From Pseudomonadota bacterium (GTDB lineage Bacteria; Pseudomonadota; Alphaproteobacteria; Rhizobiales; Devosiaceae): 17,193 nt of DNA. The stretch's first letter is position 1. Each line of letters begins with the position of its first letter. The stretch covers positions 1 through 17,193 of the forward strand of contig JAEYTY010000029.1 in the NCBI GenBank assembly GCA_023433775.1, written 5' to 3'. Below, piece by piece: positions 7,247 to 14,644 of the stretch. The position numbers and the translations under genes are program-made. Below the pieces are notes generated by a model. It saw nothing but the letters and a program-made list of their open reading frames with translations. It ran no database searches and was not told where the DNA came from.

Positions 7247-8143
7247 ATGACCTTTGCAAATCTTCGGCGCGTGATGGCTGCCGCATTCTCAGTCGCAGTG
7301 TTCACGATTGCATCGGCATTGCCCGCTTTTGCCGCCACTGTGGTGACGGTCAATGGCGTGCAGATCACCGACGTCCAGATTGACCAGCGCTCGCGCCTCT
7401 TCCGGCTGGAAGGCAATTCCAGCGGCACGCGCGGCGCCCAGGAACAGCTGATCACCGAGGCGATCCAGATGACCGAGGCGAAGCGTCTTGGCATTACCGT
7501 CAGCAATGCCCAGGTTGACGAGGCGGTCATGCAGATCGCCCGCAATATCAAGCTCAGCCGCGACAAGCTGCTCGAAACCCTACGCCAAGGTGGCATCAGC
7601 ACCGATACGCTAGGCGACCGCCTGCGCGCCGCTATTGCCTGGAACGCCGTGGTTGAACGCGCCATCATGCCACAGGCCCAGCTGTCCGACCTCGAACTCG
7701 AACAGCGCGCCGCCAGCAAGATTTCGGACTTCCAGCAGTTTGACTACATTCTCAAGGAAATCATCTTTGTCGGCCAGGGCGCCAGCGGCCGTACGGCGCA
7801 GGCCAATCGCTACCGCTCGAGCTTTGCCGGCTGCGATACCGCCGTCGACCTCTCCCTCGCCTATACCGATGCAGCCGTGGTCGATATCGGCCGTCGCCAC
7901 GCCACCCAATTGCCCGACGCGCTTGCGCGCGAACTGGCCGGCCTCAATGTGGGCGGCATCACCAAGCCGCGCGTGATCGATTCCGGCGTCTCCATGCTCG
8001 CCATCTGCGAAAAGGCCCAGGCTTCGGATCTGACCTTCGTCAAGGACGGCCTTCAGGCCGAGGCTGGCAATGACGTGCTCAAGAAGCAGGTCGAAGACTA
8101 TCTGGCCAACCTGCGCAAGAACGCCAAGATCATCTACAACTAA
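7247..8143 (+). CDS. surA: SurA-like periplasmic chaperone/peptidyl-prolyl isomerase
   Basis: A 298-residue exported protein: signal peptide 1-29 (cleavage around PAFA-A), then the SurA N-terminal core (TVVTVNGVQITDVQIDQRSR onward, with EQLITEAIQMTEAKRLG and helices to about 160), then one parvulin-like region (about 165-260, starting DYILKEIIFVG). SurA escorts unfolded outer membrane proteins, including LptD, across the periplasm, and its position directly after lptD fits. E. coli SurA has about 430 residues and two parvulin domains; this one has at most one, and it is weakly conserved, so it may work as a chaperone without isomerase activity. Two cysteines (FAGCDT and AICEK) lie in that region. 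The gene is followed within about 30 nt by a terminator-like hairpin. Confidence 0.82.
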   Translation: MTFANLRRVMAAAFSVAVFTIASALPAFAATVVTVNGVQITDVQIDQRSRLFRLEGNSSGTRGAQEQLITEAIQMTEAKRLGITVSNAQVDEAVMQIARNIKLSRDKLLETLRQGGISTDTLGDRLRAAIAWNAVVERAIMPQAQLSDLELEQRAASKISDFQQFDYILKEIIFVGQGASGRTAQANRYRSSFAGCDTAVDLSLAYTDAAVVDIGRRHATQLPDALARELAGLNVGGITKPRVIDSGVSMLAICEKAQASDLTFVKDGLQAEAGNDVLKKQVEDYLANLRKNAKIIYN

Positions 8144-8170
8144 GCCGCTCAGTTCCATCTGAGACGTGTG

Positions 8171-8195
8171 GCGAGGGGGCAGCCCCCTCGCTTTT
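8171..8195 (+). terminator. Hairpin terminator/attenuator between surA and pdxA
   Basis: GCGAGGGGG (8171-8179) and CCCCCTCGC (8183-8191) are a perfect 9-bp stem with a CAG loop, followed by TTTT (8192-8195). It is 28 nt past the surA stop and ends 11 nt before the pdxA ATG, so read-through would be needed for co-transcription. The GGGGG that follows (8196-8200) can pair with the CCCCC of the 3' arm instead, giving an alternative fold. The T-run is short, so termination may be partial. Confidence 0.65.
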
Positions 8196-8205
8196 GGGGG
8201 CATTG

Positions 8206-9207
8206 ATGACGCAGCCGCTGGCCATCACCATGGGCGAGCCCGCCGGGATCGGCCCCGACATCATTCTCACCCTCTTCACGCAGCGCGAAGCATTGGGCCT
8301 GCCGCCCTTCATCGTCTTCGGCCATGCCGAATTCTTCGCCGCGCGCGCGCGCCGGCTAGGTCTTGCACTGGACATCACCGAGGCGAGTGCCGAAGAGGCA
8401 TCATCTGCCTTCGCCAAAGCGTTGCCGGTGCTACCGATCGCGGGCGACGTCGCGGACCAGCCCGGTGAAACGAGCCCGTCCTCCGCACAAGTCGTCATCG
8501 GCGCCATCAGCGCCGCCGTCAGCGCCACGCTGTCCGGGCAATGCCGGGGCGTTGTCACGGCGCCTATCCATAAGGGTGCGCTGTACCATGCCGGTTTCAA
8601 TCATCCCGGCCATACGGAGTTTCTGGCCGAGCTATGCGCCCAGGGCGAAAAGCCGCCGCTGCCGGTGATGATGCTGGCGCATGAGGACCTGCGCGCCGTG
8701 CCCCTGACCATTCATGTGCCGATCAGGGATGTTCCCGGCCTCATCAATGGCCAGCTGATCCTCGATACGCTCCGGGTCATGTCGCACGATCTGCAGAGCC
8801 GCTTCGGCATTGCCGCGCCGCGCATTGCTATCGCCGGGCTCAATCCCCATGCGGGCGAAGGCGGGGCCATCGGGCGCGAGGACATGGACATCATCGCCCC
8901 GGCCATTGCTGCCGCGACCGCCGAGGGTATCAATGCCATTGGGCCCCTGCCCGGCGATACGCTGTTTTATCCGCCCCATTGGCGGCAATATGATGCCGTG
9001 CTGGCCATGTATCACGATCAGGCGCTGATCCCGATCAAGACCGTCGCCTTCGACGCCGGCGTCAATGTCACTCTCGGCCTGCCCATCGTCCGGACCTCGC
9101 CCGATCACGGCACGGCGTTCAGTCTCGCCGGCACCGGCAAGGCATCGCCCGCCAGTTTTGCGGCAGCCATCGCCATGGCGCATAAAATGACATTAGATGC
9201 GGCATGA
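8206..9207 (+). CDS. pdxA: 4-hydroxythreonine-4-phosphate dehydrogenase
   Basis: A 333-residue PdxA. It oxidises 4-phosphohydroxy-L-threonine with NAD(P), feeding PdxJ in the DXP-dependent pyridoxal 5'-phosphate pathway in the cytoplasm. The start MTQPLAITMGEPAGIGPDI is the family signature, and the three predicted divalent-metal histidines are present: H170 (LTIHVP), H215 (LNPHAGEGG) and H270 (AMYHDQALIP). TAPIHKGALYHAGF (118-131) and HPGHTEFLAELC (133-144) are also conserved. Two in-frame TTG codons lie upstream (8194, 8203), but the ATG at 8206 gives the standard N-terminus. There is G-rich sequence (8196-8200) in place of a good ribosome site. The stop overlaps rsmA by ATGA, so the two are probably translated together. 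Confidence 0.95.
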   Translation: MTQPLAITMGEPAGIGPDIILTLFTQREALGLPPFIVFGHAEFFAARARRLGLALDITEASAEEASSAFAKALPVLPIAGDVADQPGETSPSSAQVVIGAISAAVSATLSGQCRGVVTAPIHKGALYHAGFNHPGHTEFLAELCAQGEKPPLPVMMLAHEDLRAVPLTIHVPIRDVPGLINGQLILDTLRVMSHDLQSRFGIAAPRIAIAGLNPHAGEGGAIGREDMDIIAPAIAAATAEGINAIGPLPGDTLFYPPHWRQYDAVLAMYHDQALIPIKTVAFDAGVNVTLGLPIVRTSPDHGTAFSLAGTGKASPASFAAAIAMAHKMTLDAA

Positions 9208-10046
9208 GCCAGATCGATAATTTGCCGCCCCTACGCGAGGTCATCGCCACCCACGGCCTGCAGGCCAAGAAAGAGCTGGGCCAGAATTTCCTGCTCGATC
9301 TCAACCTTACAGCGCGCATTGCCCGCGTTGCAGGTCCGCTTGAGGGTGTGCGCATCATCGAGGTTGGACCAGGCCCCGGCGGGTTGACGCGGGCGCTGCT
9401 CGCGGAAGGCGCGCGCGAGGTGATTGCCATCGAGCGCGACGCCCGCGCCCTCCCCGCTCTCGCCGACATCGCCAATGCCTATCCCGGCCGCCTCACCGTC
9501 ATCGGTGGCGATGCCATGGAGATGGATTATCGGCTCCTCGCCGATGGCCCTACCCGCATCGTCGCCAACCTGCCCTATAATATCGGCACGCCGCTGCTGA
9601 CGGGCTGGCTGACCATGGAGCCATGGCCACCCTTCTTTGAAAGCCTGACGCTGATGTTCCAGCGCGAGGTGGCCGAGCGCATTTGTGCCCGCCCCGGCGA
9701 CGATGCCTATGGGCGGCTGGCGGTGCTGGCGGGCTGGCGCACCGAGGCGCGCATTGCCTTCAATGTTGGCCGGCAGGCTTTCGTGCCGCCGCCCAATGTC
9801 ACCTCGGCTGTGGTTCACCTCGTGCCCAAGCCCGTTGAAGCCGGCCTGCCAGTCAAGCATGTCGAACAGGTCACCAAGGCCGCCTTCGGCCAGCGCCGCA
9901 AGATGGTTCGACAATCGCTCAAATCGCTTGGCGTGCCTGTGGAGGGCCTTCTCGCCGCCGCGGGGCTCAAGGGTGACGAACGGGCTGAAGAACTCCCCGT
10001 CGAGGCATTCCTCGCCATGGCGCGTGCGCTTCCCGGCCTGCGCTAG
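9204..10046 (+). CDS. rsmA: 16S rRNA (adenine1518-N6/adenine1519-N6)-dimethyltransferase
   Basis: A 280-residue RsmA (KsgA). It uses S-adenosylmethionine to dimethylate two adjacent adenines in the 3' terminal hairpin of 16S rRNA late in 30S assembly. Visible motifs: KKELGQNFLLD (22-32) for the N-terminal cap, EVGPGPGGLT (53-62) as SAM-binding motif I, IERDARALP for the acidic SAM contact, NLPYN (122-126) as catalytic motif IV, and FGQRRKMVRQSLK (228-240) in the C-terminal rRNA-binding domain. Length is normal. It is the last gene of the plus-strand run and converges on gmk with 28 nt between the stops; no clear terminator lies in that gap, only a short CTCTC/GAGAG dyad reaching into the gmk end. 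Confidence 0.95.
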   Translation: MSQIDNLPPLREVIATHGLQAKKELGQNFLLDLNLTARIARVAGPLEGVRIIEVGPGPGGLTRALLAEGAREVIAIERDARALPALADIANAYPGRLTVIGGDAMEMDYRLLADGPTRIVANLPYNIGTPLLTGWLTMEPWPPFFESLTLMFQREVAERICARPGDDAYGRLAVLAGWRTEARIAFNVGRQAFVPPPNVTSAVVHLVPKPVEAGLPVKHVEQVTKAAFGQRRKMVRQSLKSLGVPVEGLLAAAGLKGDERAEELPVEAFLAMARALPGLR

Positions 10047-10074
10047 GCAGTTCATTTGTTGATTCAACTGGCTC

Positions 10075-10713
10075 TCAAAGAGAGTCGATCTGGTCCTGCA
10101 GGCCTTTGACGAAATTACCCAATTGGGTCAGGCGCTGGCGTTCCAGGCGGGCTGCAGCGAGAATGGAGCGCACCTTCTGGGTGGACGCTTCCAGATCCTC
10201 GTTGATGATGATGTAGTCGTATTCGCTATAGTGCTGCATCTCGATTTTGGCGTTGCGCAGGCGCTTTTCAATCGTGCCGGCGCTGTCCTGGGCGCGACGC
10301 TCAAGCCGGGCACGCAGCTCGCGGATCGTGGGCGGCAGGATGAACACCGTCACCATGTCGGCGCGGCTGTTTTCGTAGAGTTGCAGCGTGCCCTGATAGT
10401 CCACGTCGAACAGGATATCATTGCCGGCCGCGAGCTGTTCCTCGACCCGGGCGCGCGGCGTGCCGTAAAAATTATCGTGCACCTGCGCCCATTCGAGCAG
10501 CTCGCCATCGGCCCGCATACGGTTGAAGGTCGGCACATCGACGAAGTAGTAATGCGTCCCCTCGACCTCATCGCTGCGGCGCGCGCGCGTGGTGACGGAC
10601 ACGGAGAGGCGGATATTGGGATCCTGCTGGAACAGCGAGCGCGAAATGGACGACTTTCCGGCGCCCGAAGGCGAGGCCATCACCAGCATGACACCGCGTC
10701 GCTGAAATTCCAT
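10075..10713 (-). CDS. gmk: Guanylate kinase
   Basis: A 212-residue guanylate kinase that phosphorylates GMP/dGMP with ATP in the cytoplasm, feeding GTP and (p)ppGpp pools. The P-loop SPSGAGKS lies at 14-21. The GMP-binding part includes SVSVTTRARRSDEVEGTHYY (in which the Arg pair and Tyr bind GMP) and FDVDYQGTLQL. The lid is rich in Arg (RELRARLERR), and NAKIEMQHYSEYDYIIIN near the end is typical. A GTG at 10743 would add ten residues, but the ATG at 10713 gives the usual N-terminus (MEFQRRGVMLV), and a candidate promoter would place the transcript start near the GTG. In many Rhizobiales yicC lies between mltG and gmk; here only 132 nt separate the gmk start from the mltG stop. Confidence 0.93.
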   Translation of the reverse strand: MEFQRRGVMLVMASPSGAGKSSISRSLFQQDPNIRLSVSVTTRARRSDEVEGTHYYFVDVPTFNRMRADGELLEWAQVHDNFYGTPRARVEEQLAAGNDILFDVDYQGTLQLYENSRADMVTVFILPPTIRELRARLERRAQDSAGTIEKRLRNAKIEMQHYSEYDYIIINEDLEASTQKVRSILAAARLERQRLTQLGNFVKGLQDQIDSL

Positions 10714-10746
10714 GTCGTGCACTCTACCGTTCTGAACCTGCACCGT

Positions 10747-10775
10747 AGTTGATCGATCACCGCCTTGCGGTCAAG
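10747..10775 (-). promoter_or_regulatory. Candidate gmk promoter
   Basis: On the minus strand CTTGAC (10775-10770) is a perfect match to the alphaproteobacterial -35. A 17-nt spacer leads to TCAACT (10752-10747), a weak -10. It lies downstream of the mltG terminator and would start transcription near 10740, consistent with the ATG at 10713 as the gmk start. Confidence 0.4.
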
Positions 10776-10810
10776 ACCGACAGGCGTCGGTTCCACGCCG
10801 TTTGGCCGGG

Positions 10811-10834
10811 CAAAGGGCCGCATGAAAGCGGCCC
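10811..10834 (-). terminator. Rho-independent terminator after mltG
   Basis: Read on the minus strand, GGGCCGC (10834-10828) and GCGGCCC (10821-10815) form a perfect 7-bp stem with loop TTTCAT, followed by TTTG. It begins 11 nt past the mltG stop, so gmk probably needs its own promoter. The T-run is short. Confidence 0.6.
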
Positions 10835-10845
10835 CCTCGAGCGCA

Positions 10846-11952
10846 TTACTGCGGCGCGTCCTCGGCCTCTTCGGCCTCCAGCGCCTGCCGTGCAGCCTCG
10901 GCTTCCCGCTCGGCCTGCGCCGACGCCTCGGCGGCAATGGCGCGGTATGCCGCCACATTGCGCTGATGCTCCGCATAGGTCTCGGCGAACACGTGACCCT
11001 CGGAGGGCGTCGCGCCCTTGGCCACGAAGTAGAGATAGGCGTGCTGATCGGGATTGGCGACGGCACGCAGGGAATCTATGCCGGGATTGGCAATCGGCGT
11101 CGGCGGCAGGCCATCGATCTGGTAGGTATTATAGGCCGTCTTTGCCTCGATTTCCGAGCGGCGAATGCCGCGGTCCAGCGTGCTCTGGCCCAGCGTGATG
11201 CCATAAATGATCGTCGGATCGGATTGCAGCCGCATGGGCTCGCGCAGTCGATTGACGAAGACGGCGGCGATCTGCGGGCGTTCCGAAGCAACGCCGGTTT
11301 CCTTCTCGACGATTGAGGCCAGGATCAGCAGTTCGGCGGGCGAAGCCAGCGGCAGATCGGCGACCCTGTTCTCCCAGACTTCGTTCAGCGCGGTCGTCAT
11401 GGCGCTCTGCATCTTGTCGAGCACCGACTGGCGCGTATCGCCGGGATTGTAGTCATAGCTGCCGGGCAGAATCGAGCCTTCGGGGGGCAGCGCGTTGATC
11501 GAGCCAGTCAGCCGGTCATCGTCATTGATGCGCTGCACCACCTGCCACGCCGTCCAGCCTTCGGGAATTGTCACCGCGTAGCGGATAGGCGTGCCGTTTT
11601 CCAGCTCGTTCAGGATTTCAGACATGCTGGCCCCGGCGGGAATGGTGAAGTCACCCGCCTTGATCACCGGGTTCTTCTCAACCCAGTTGCCGACCTGGGT
11701 GAAGATCGTGGCATTGCTGATAAAGCCCTGCTCTTCAAGCCTTTGACCAGCCGTGGTGAGCGTATTGCCCGACTCGACGCTGAACAGACGTTCCTGCGGA
11801 TTTGGGCCATCGCCATAATATTGCGAGGCGACATAGAAAACGCCGCCGCCAAGAACGACGAGGCCGATCACCAGCAGGCCGAGAAGGCCATTCAGAACGT
11901 CGATCAGGGCATTGCCCGAGCGGCGGCGGCGACGGATCTTGCGGTCATTCAT
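10846..11952 (-). CDS. mltG: Endolytic murein transglycosylase MltG
   Basis: A 368-residue MltG (YceG family). It cleaves nascent peptidoglycan glycan strands in the inner-membrane periplasmic face and helps set strand length. A basic cytoplasmic start (MNDRKIRRRRR) is followed by one membrane anchor (about 20-42), a LysM-like region (about 55-120, including VESGNTLTTAGQRLEEQGFI), and the YceG catalytic domain with SIVEKETG (213-220, holding the catalytic Glu), FVNRL, LQSDPTIIYG (242-251), TAYNTYQIDGLPPTPIANPG (in 272-291) and HAYLYFVA. The chain ends in an unusual Ala/Glu-rich, coiled-coil-like tail (about 338-368) beyond the family's normal end at AEHQRN. It lies 159 nt after fabF behind a terminator, so it probably has its own promoter. 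Confidence 0.92.
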   Translation of the reverse strand: MNDRKIRRRRRSGNALIDVLNGLLGLLVIGLVVLGGGVFYVASQYYGDGPNPQERLFSVESGNTLTTAGQRLEEQGFISNATIFTQVGNWVEKNPVIKAGDFTIPAGASMSEILNELENGTPIRYAVTIPEGWTAWQVVQRINDDDRLTGSINALPPEGSILPGSYDYNPGDTRQSVLDKMQSAMTTALNEVWENRVADLPLASPAELLILASIVEKETGVASERPQIAAVFVNRLREPMRLQSDPTIIYGITLGQSTLDRGIRRSEIEAKTAYNTYQIDGLPPTPIANPGIDSLRAVANPDQHAYLYFVAKGATPSEGHVFAETYAEHQRNVAAYRAIAAEASAQAEREAEAARQALEAEEAEDAPQ

Positions 11953-12014
11953 CGTGTAAGCACCACCCAGGAGAGCCAGTCGTTCCGAACTGCTGGCCGC
12001 GTTTCACCTCTGTT

Positions 12015-12030
12015 GCGCCGAATACGGCGC
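12015..12030. repeat. Short perfect dyad upstream of mltG
   Basis: GCGCCG (12015-12020), AATA, CGGCGC (12025-12030) is a perfect 6-bp inverted repeat in the 159-nt gap between the fabF stop and the mltG start. No T-run follows on either strand, so it is either an operator-like site or a leader hairpin. I see no clear promoter boxes around it. Confidence 0.25.
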
Positions 12031-12062
12031 GGCATTGATCGCATGGACCGCTGCAAAGACAA

Positions 12063-12093
12063 AGGGCACACCGCGACCGGCGCGATGTGCCCC
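12063..12093 (-). terminator. Rho-independent terminator after fabF
   Basis: On the minus strand GGGCACA (12092-12086) pairs with TGTGCCC (12070-12064). Inside, CGCG (12084-12081) pairs with CGCG (12075-12072) around a CCGGT loop, with one mismatch between the two helices. TTTGTCTTTG follows. It starts about 19 nt past the fabF stop and should end the fabD-fabG-acpP-fabF transcript. Confidence 0.65.
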
Positions 12094-12111
12094 TCATAAA
12101 AATTCGGTCGC

Positions 12112-13383
12112 TCAGCTGACCTTGCGCATGACCAGCGTGGCATTGGTCCCGCCAAAGCCGAAGCTGTTGGACAGCGCCACATTGATTTCGGTCTTGAAGG
12201 CCTTGTGCGGCACCAGATTGATTTCGGTCTCGACCGAAGGATTGTCGAGATTGAGCGTCGGCGGCGCAATGTTGTCGCGCATGGCCAAAAGGCAGAAAAT
12301 CGCTTCTACCGACCCGGCAGCGCCCAGCAGGTGACCGACAGCCGACTTGGTCGAGCTCATCACCGACTTCGATGCCGCATCGCCCAGCACGCGGGTGACC
12401 GCGCCCAGTTCGATTTCATCACCCAGCGGCGTCGAGGTGCCATGGGCGTTGATATAGTCGATGTCGGAAGCCGAAATTCCGGCCCGCTTGATCGCTGCGC
12501 TCATGGCGCGGAAACCGCCATCGCCATCGGGCGACGGAGCGGTGATGTGATAGGCATCGCCTGACAGGCCATAGCCGATCACTTCGCCATAGATCTTGGC
12601 GCCGCGCGCCTTGGCGCGTTCATAGTCTTCCAGCACGACAATGCCGGCGCCTTCGCCCATGACGAAACCATCGCGGTCCTTGTCATAGGGGCGGGAGGCA
12701 GCTGTCGGATTGTCGTTGAAGCCGGTCGAGAGAGCCCGTGCCGCCGAGAAACCTGCCAGCGAAAGCCGGTTGACGCAGCTTTCCGTGCCGCCGGCGATCA
12801 TGACGTCCGCATCGCCCAGGGCAATGAGACGAGCAGCATCGCCAATGGCGTGGGCGCCGGTCGAACAGGCCGTGACCACCGAGTGGTTTGGACCCTTGAG
12901 GCCGAAGCGGATCGACACCTGGCCCGAGGCCAGGTTGATCAGGCGGCCGGGAATGAAGAAGGGGCTGATGCGACGCGGCCCCTTTTCGTGCAGCGTCACG
13001 GAGGCATCATAGATGCCGCCGACGCCGCCGATGCCCGAGCCGATCAGGACGCCGGTGCGTTCCTGCTCTTCCTGGGTCTTGGGCTCAACGCCGGCGTCCT
13101 GGATGGCCTGCGTAGCCGCAGCCATGGCATAGACGATGAAAGGATCAACCTTGCGCTGCTCCTTCACTTCCATCCATTCGTCGGGGTTGTACTTGCCATC
13201 GGCATAGTCCCCGAGCGGAATACGATGGGCGATCTGGCAGGCGATATCGTCGATTTCGAAATCGTCGATACGCTTGGCGCCACTCTTGCCGGCAAGGATG
13301 TTCGCCCATGTGGTTTCAACACCACAGCCAAGGGGCGTAACAAGCCCTAGTCCGGTAACGACAACGCGGCGCAATTCCATCAT
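12112..13383 (-). CDS. fabF: Beta-ketoacyl-ACP synthase II
   Basis: A 423-residue FabF. It condenses malonyl-ACP with acyl-ACP in type II fatty-acid elongation and also tunes cis-vaccenate formation with temperature. The Cys-His-His triad is clear: C173 in VVTACSTGAHAIG, H314 in NAHGTSTPLGD and H351 in KSAVGHLLGAAG. The C-terminal SNSFGFGGTNATLV loop is also present. Length is standard. Two ATG codons in tandem give MMELRRVV; the second may equally be the start. It follows acpP after 18 nt and is followed by a clear terminator, so it is the last gene of the fab transcript. Confidence 0.96.
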   Translation of the reverse strand: MMELRRVVVTGLGLVTPLGCGVETTWANILAGKSGAKRIDDFEIDDIACQIAHRIPLGDYADGKYNPDEWMEVKEQRKVDPFIVYAMAAATQAIQDAGVEPKTQEEQERTGVLIGSGIGGVGGIYDASVTLHEKGPRRISPFFIPGRLINLASGQVSIRFGLKGPNHSVVTACSTGAHAIGDAARLIALGDADVMIAGGTESCVNRLSLAGFSAARALSTGFNDNPTAASRPYDKDRDGFVMGEGAGIVVLEDYERAKARGAKIYGEVIGYGLSGDAYHITAPSPDGDGGFRAMSAAIKRAGISASDIDYINAHGTSTPLGDEIELGAVTRVLGDAASKSVMSSTKSAVGHLLGAAGSVEAIFCLLAMRDNIAPPTLNLDNPSVETEINLVPHKAFKTEINVALSNSFGFGGTNATLVMRKVS

Positions 13384-13401
13384 CTGGGCCCGATCCCTGA
13401 C

Positions 13402-13638
13402 TTAGCCGACGGCCTTGGTCAGGAAGGATACTGCGTCGCCAAAAGTCTGGATCGACTCGGCAGCATCATCGGGGATCTCGACGGAGAATTCTTCTTCGAA
13501 CGCCATCACCAGTTCGACCTGATCAAGCGAATCGGCACCCAGATCGTCGATGAAGGAGGCCTTTTCGGTGACCTTCTCGGCATCCACATTGAGGTGTTCC
13601 ACAACGATCTTGCGGACCCGATCAGCGACATCGCTCAT
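13402..13638 (-). CDS. acpP: Acyl carrier protein
   Basis: A 78-residue acidic ACP. Ser37 in GADSLDQVELVMAFEE is the site for the 4'-phosphopantetheine arm, added by AcpS, that carries growing acyl chains. The sequence is near-canonical, with helix I (VADRVRKIVVEHL) and helix III (DDAAESIQTFGDAV). GGGAAG lies about 8 nt before the ATG, a good ribosome site, as expected for one of the most abundant proteins. It lies between fabG (212 nt upstream) and fabF (18 nt downstream). The long upstream gap holds a probable private promoter, usual for acpP. Confidence 0.97.
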   Translation of the reverse strand: MSDVADRVRKIVVEHLNVDAEKVTEKASFIDDLGADSLDQVELVMAFEEEFSVEIPDDAAESIQTFGDAVSFLTKAVG

Positions 13639-13729
13639 GTTTGACTTCCCTTTTGAAATCTTGGTTCATTTTGCTTCTTATTGGCGGAGAGCCAAATCAT
13701 CAAGCTCGGTGTTGACCTGCGCAGAGGCA

Positions 13730-13757
13730 ATGTAAGCGGCCTTCTATACGCCCGCAA
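13730..13757 (-). promoter_or_regulatory. Candidate acpP promoter
   Basis: On the minus strand TTGCGG (13757-13752) is followed after 16 nt by TTACAT (13735-13730), about 90 nt before the acpP start. It lies in the 212-nt gap between the fabG stop and acpP, a place where a strong separate acpP promoter is expected. The match to consensus is moderate and the call could be wrong by several bases. Confidence 0.35.
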
Positions 13758-13850
13758 GACAATGGGGCAAGAGTGACCGGGGCGCGGGGTAACACGTTTT
13801 TTCCGGCATATCCAGCCGAAGTGCCCAGCACCCAGGGCTTTAGCCCGCTT

Positions 13851-14588
13851 TTAGATCATCGCCATGCCGCCGTTCACGTTTAGCGTATGGCCCGTAATAT
13901 AGGCCGCAGCGTCGCTGGCAAGGAATACGGCAGAGGCCGCAATTTCCTGTGCAGTGCCGAGCCGCCCGGCCGGAACACTGGCGAGAATGGCCTCGCGCTG
14001 CTTGTCGTTCAGCTCATCGGTCATGGCCGAAGCGATAAAGCCCGGCGCGATGGAATTGACCGTGATATTGCGGCTCGCCACTTCATGGGCCAGCGCCTTG
14101 TTCATGCCGATCAAGCCCGCCTTGGACGCGGCATAATTGCCCTGCCCCGGATTTCCCATCACGCCGACCACCGAGGAAATGCCGATGATGCGGCCCCAGC
14201 GCTGCTTCATCATGCCGCGCAGCACGGCCCGGTTGAGGTGGAACGCGGCGGTGAGGTTCACCGCGATCACGTCATCCCATTCCTCATCCTTCATGCGCAT
14301 GAAGAGATTGTCGCGGGTCATGCCAGCATTGTTGACCAGAATATCGAGCCCGCCCATCGCCACTTCCGCAGCCGGGACCAGCTTGTCGACCTCGTCGAGC
14401 TTGGAGAGATTGGCGACGAGGATCGGGCAGTCCTTGCCGATTTCTCTGGCCGTATCCTCCAGCGCACCAACGCGGGTGCCACTCAGGGCGACCGTCGCGC
14501 CGGCCTGGGCGAGCGCTTTGGCGATCTCGCGGCCAATGCCACCGCTGGCGCCGGTCACCAATGCGCGTTTGCCAGTCAGATCAAACAT
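13851..14588 (-). CDS. fabG: 3-oxoacyl-ACP reductase
   Basis: A 245-residue classical short-chain dehydrogenase that reduces beta-ketoacyl-ACP with NADPH in each elongation round. GASGGIG (13-19) is the dinucleotide-binding turn, NNAG is at 86-89, and the catalytic set N111, S139, Y152 (GNYAASKAG) and K156 is complete. The end block YITGHTLNVNGGMAMI is typical of FabG rather than other SDR proteins. GGGGAAG lies about 9 nt before the ATG. It follows fabD after 56 nt and precedes acpP. A GGGC-TTTA-GCCC dyad at 13835-13846 lies just past its stop but has no T-run on this strand. Confidence 0.95.
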   Translation of the reverse strand: MFDLTGKRALVTGASGGIGREIAKALAQAGATVALSGTRVGALEDTAREIGKDCPILVANLSKLDEVDKLVPAAEVAMGGLDILVNNAGMTRDNLFMRMKDEEWDDVIAVNLTAAFHLNRAVLRGMMKQRWGRIIGISSVVGVMGNPGQGNYAASKAGLIGMNKALAHEVASRNITVNSIAPGFIASAMTDELNDKQREAILASVPAGRLGTAQEIAASAVFLASDAAAYITGHTLNVNGGMAMI

Positions 14589-14644
14589 TTAGGTCTTCCC
14601 CTCGACGAAAGTGATTCAGGCCGCTCAAAAACTGACTCAAGCGC

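Noticed and set aside
9231..10067. 278-codon open frame on the minus strand inside rsmA
   Set aside because: Antisense shadow of rsmA; no domain, no ribosome site, low-complexity composition.
10047..10080. Possible bidirectional terminator between rsmA and gmk
   Set aside because: CAGTT/AACTG and CTCTC/GAGAG repeats are only 5 bp, without T-runs.
13835..13846. GGGC-TTTA-GCCC dyad past the fabG stop as a terminator
   Set aside because: Only 4 bp of stem and no T-run on the fabG strand; the TTTT on the plus strand runs into fabG antisense.
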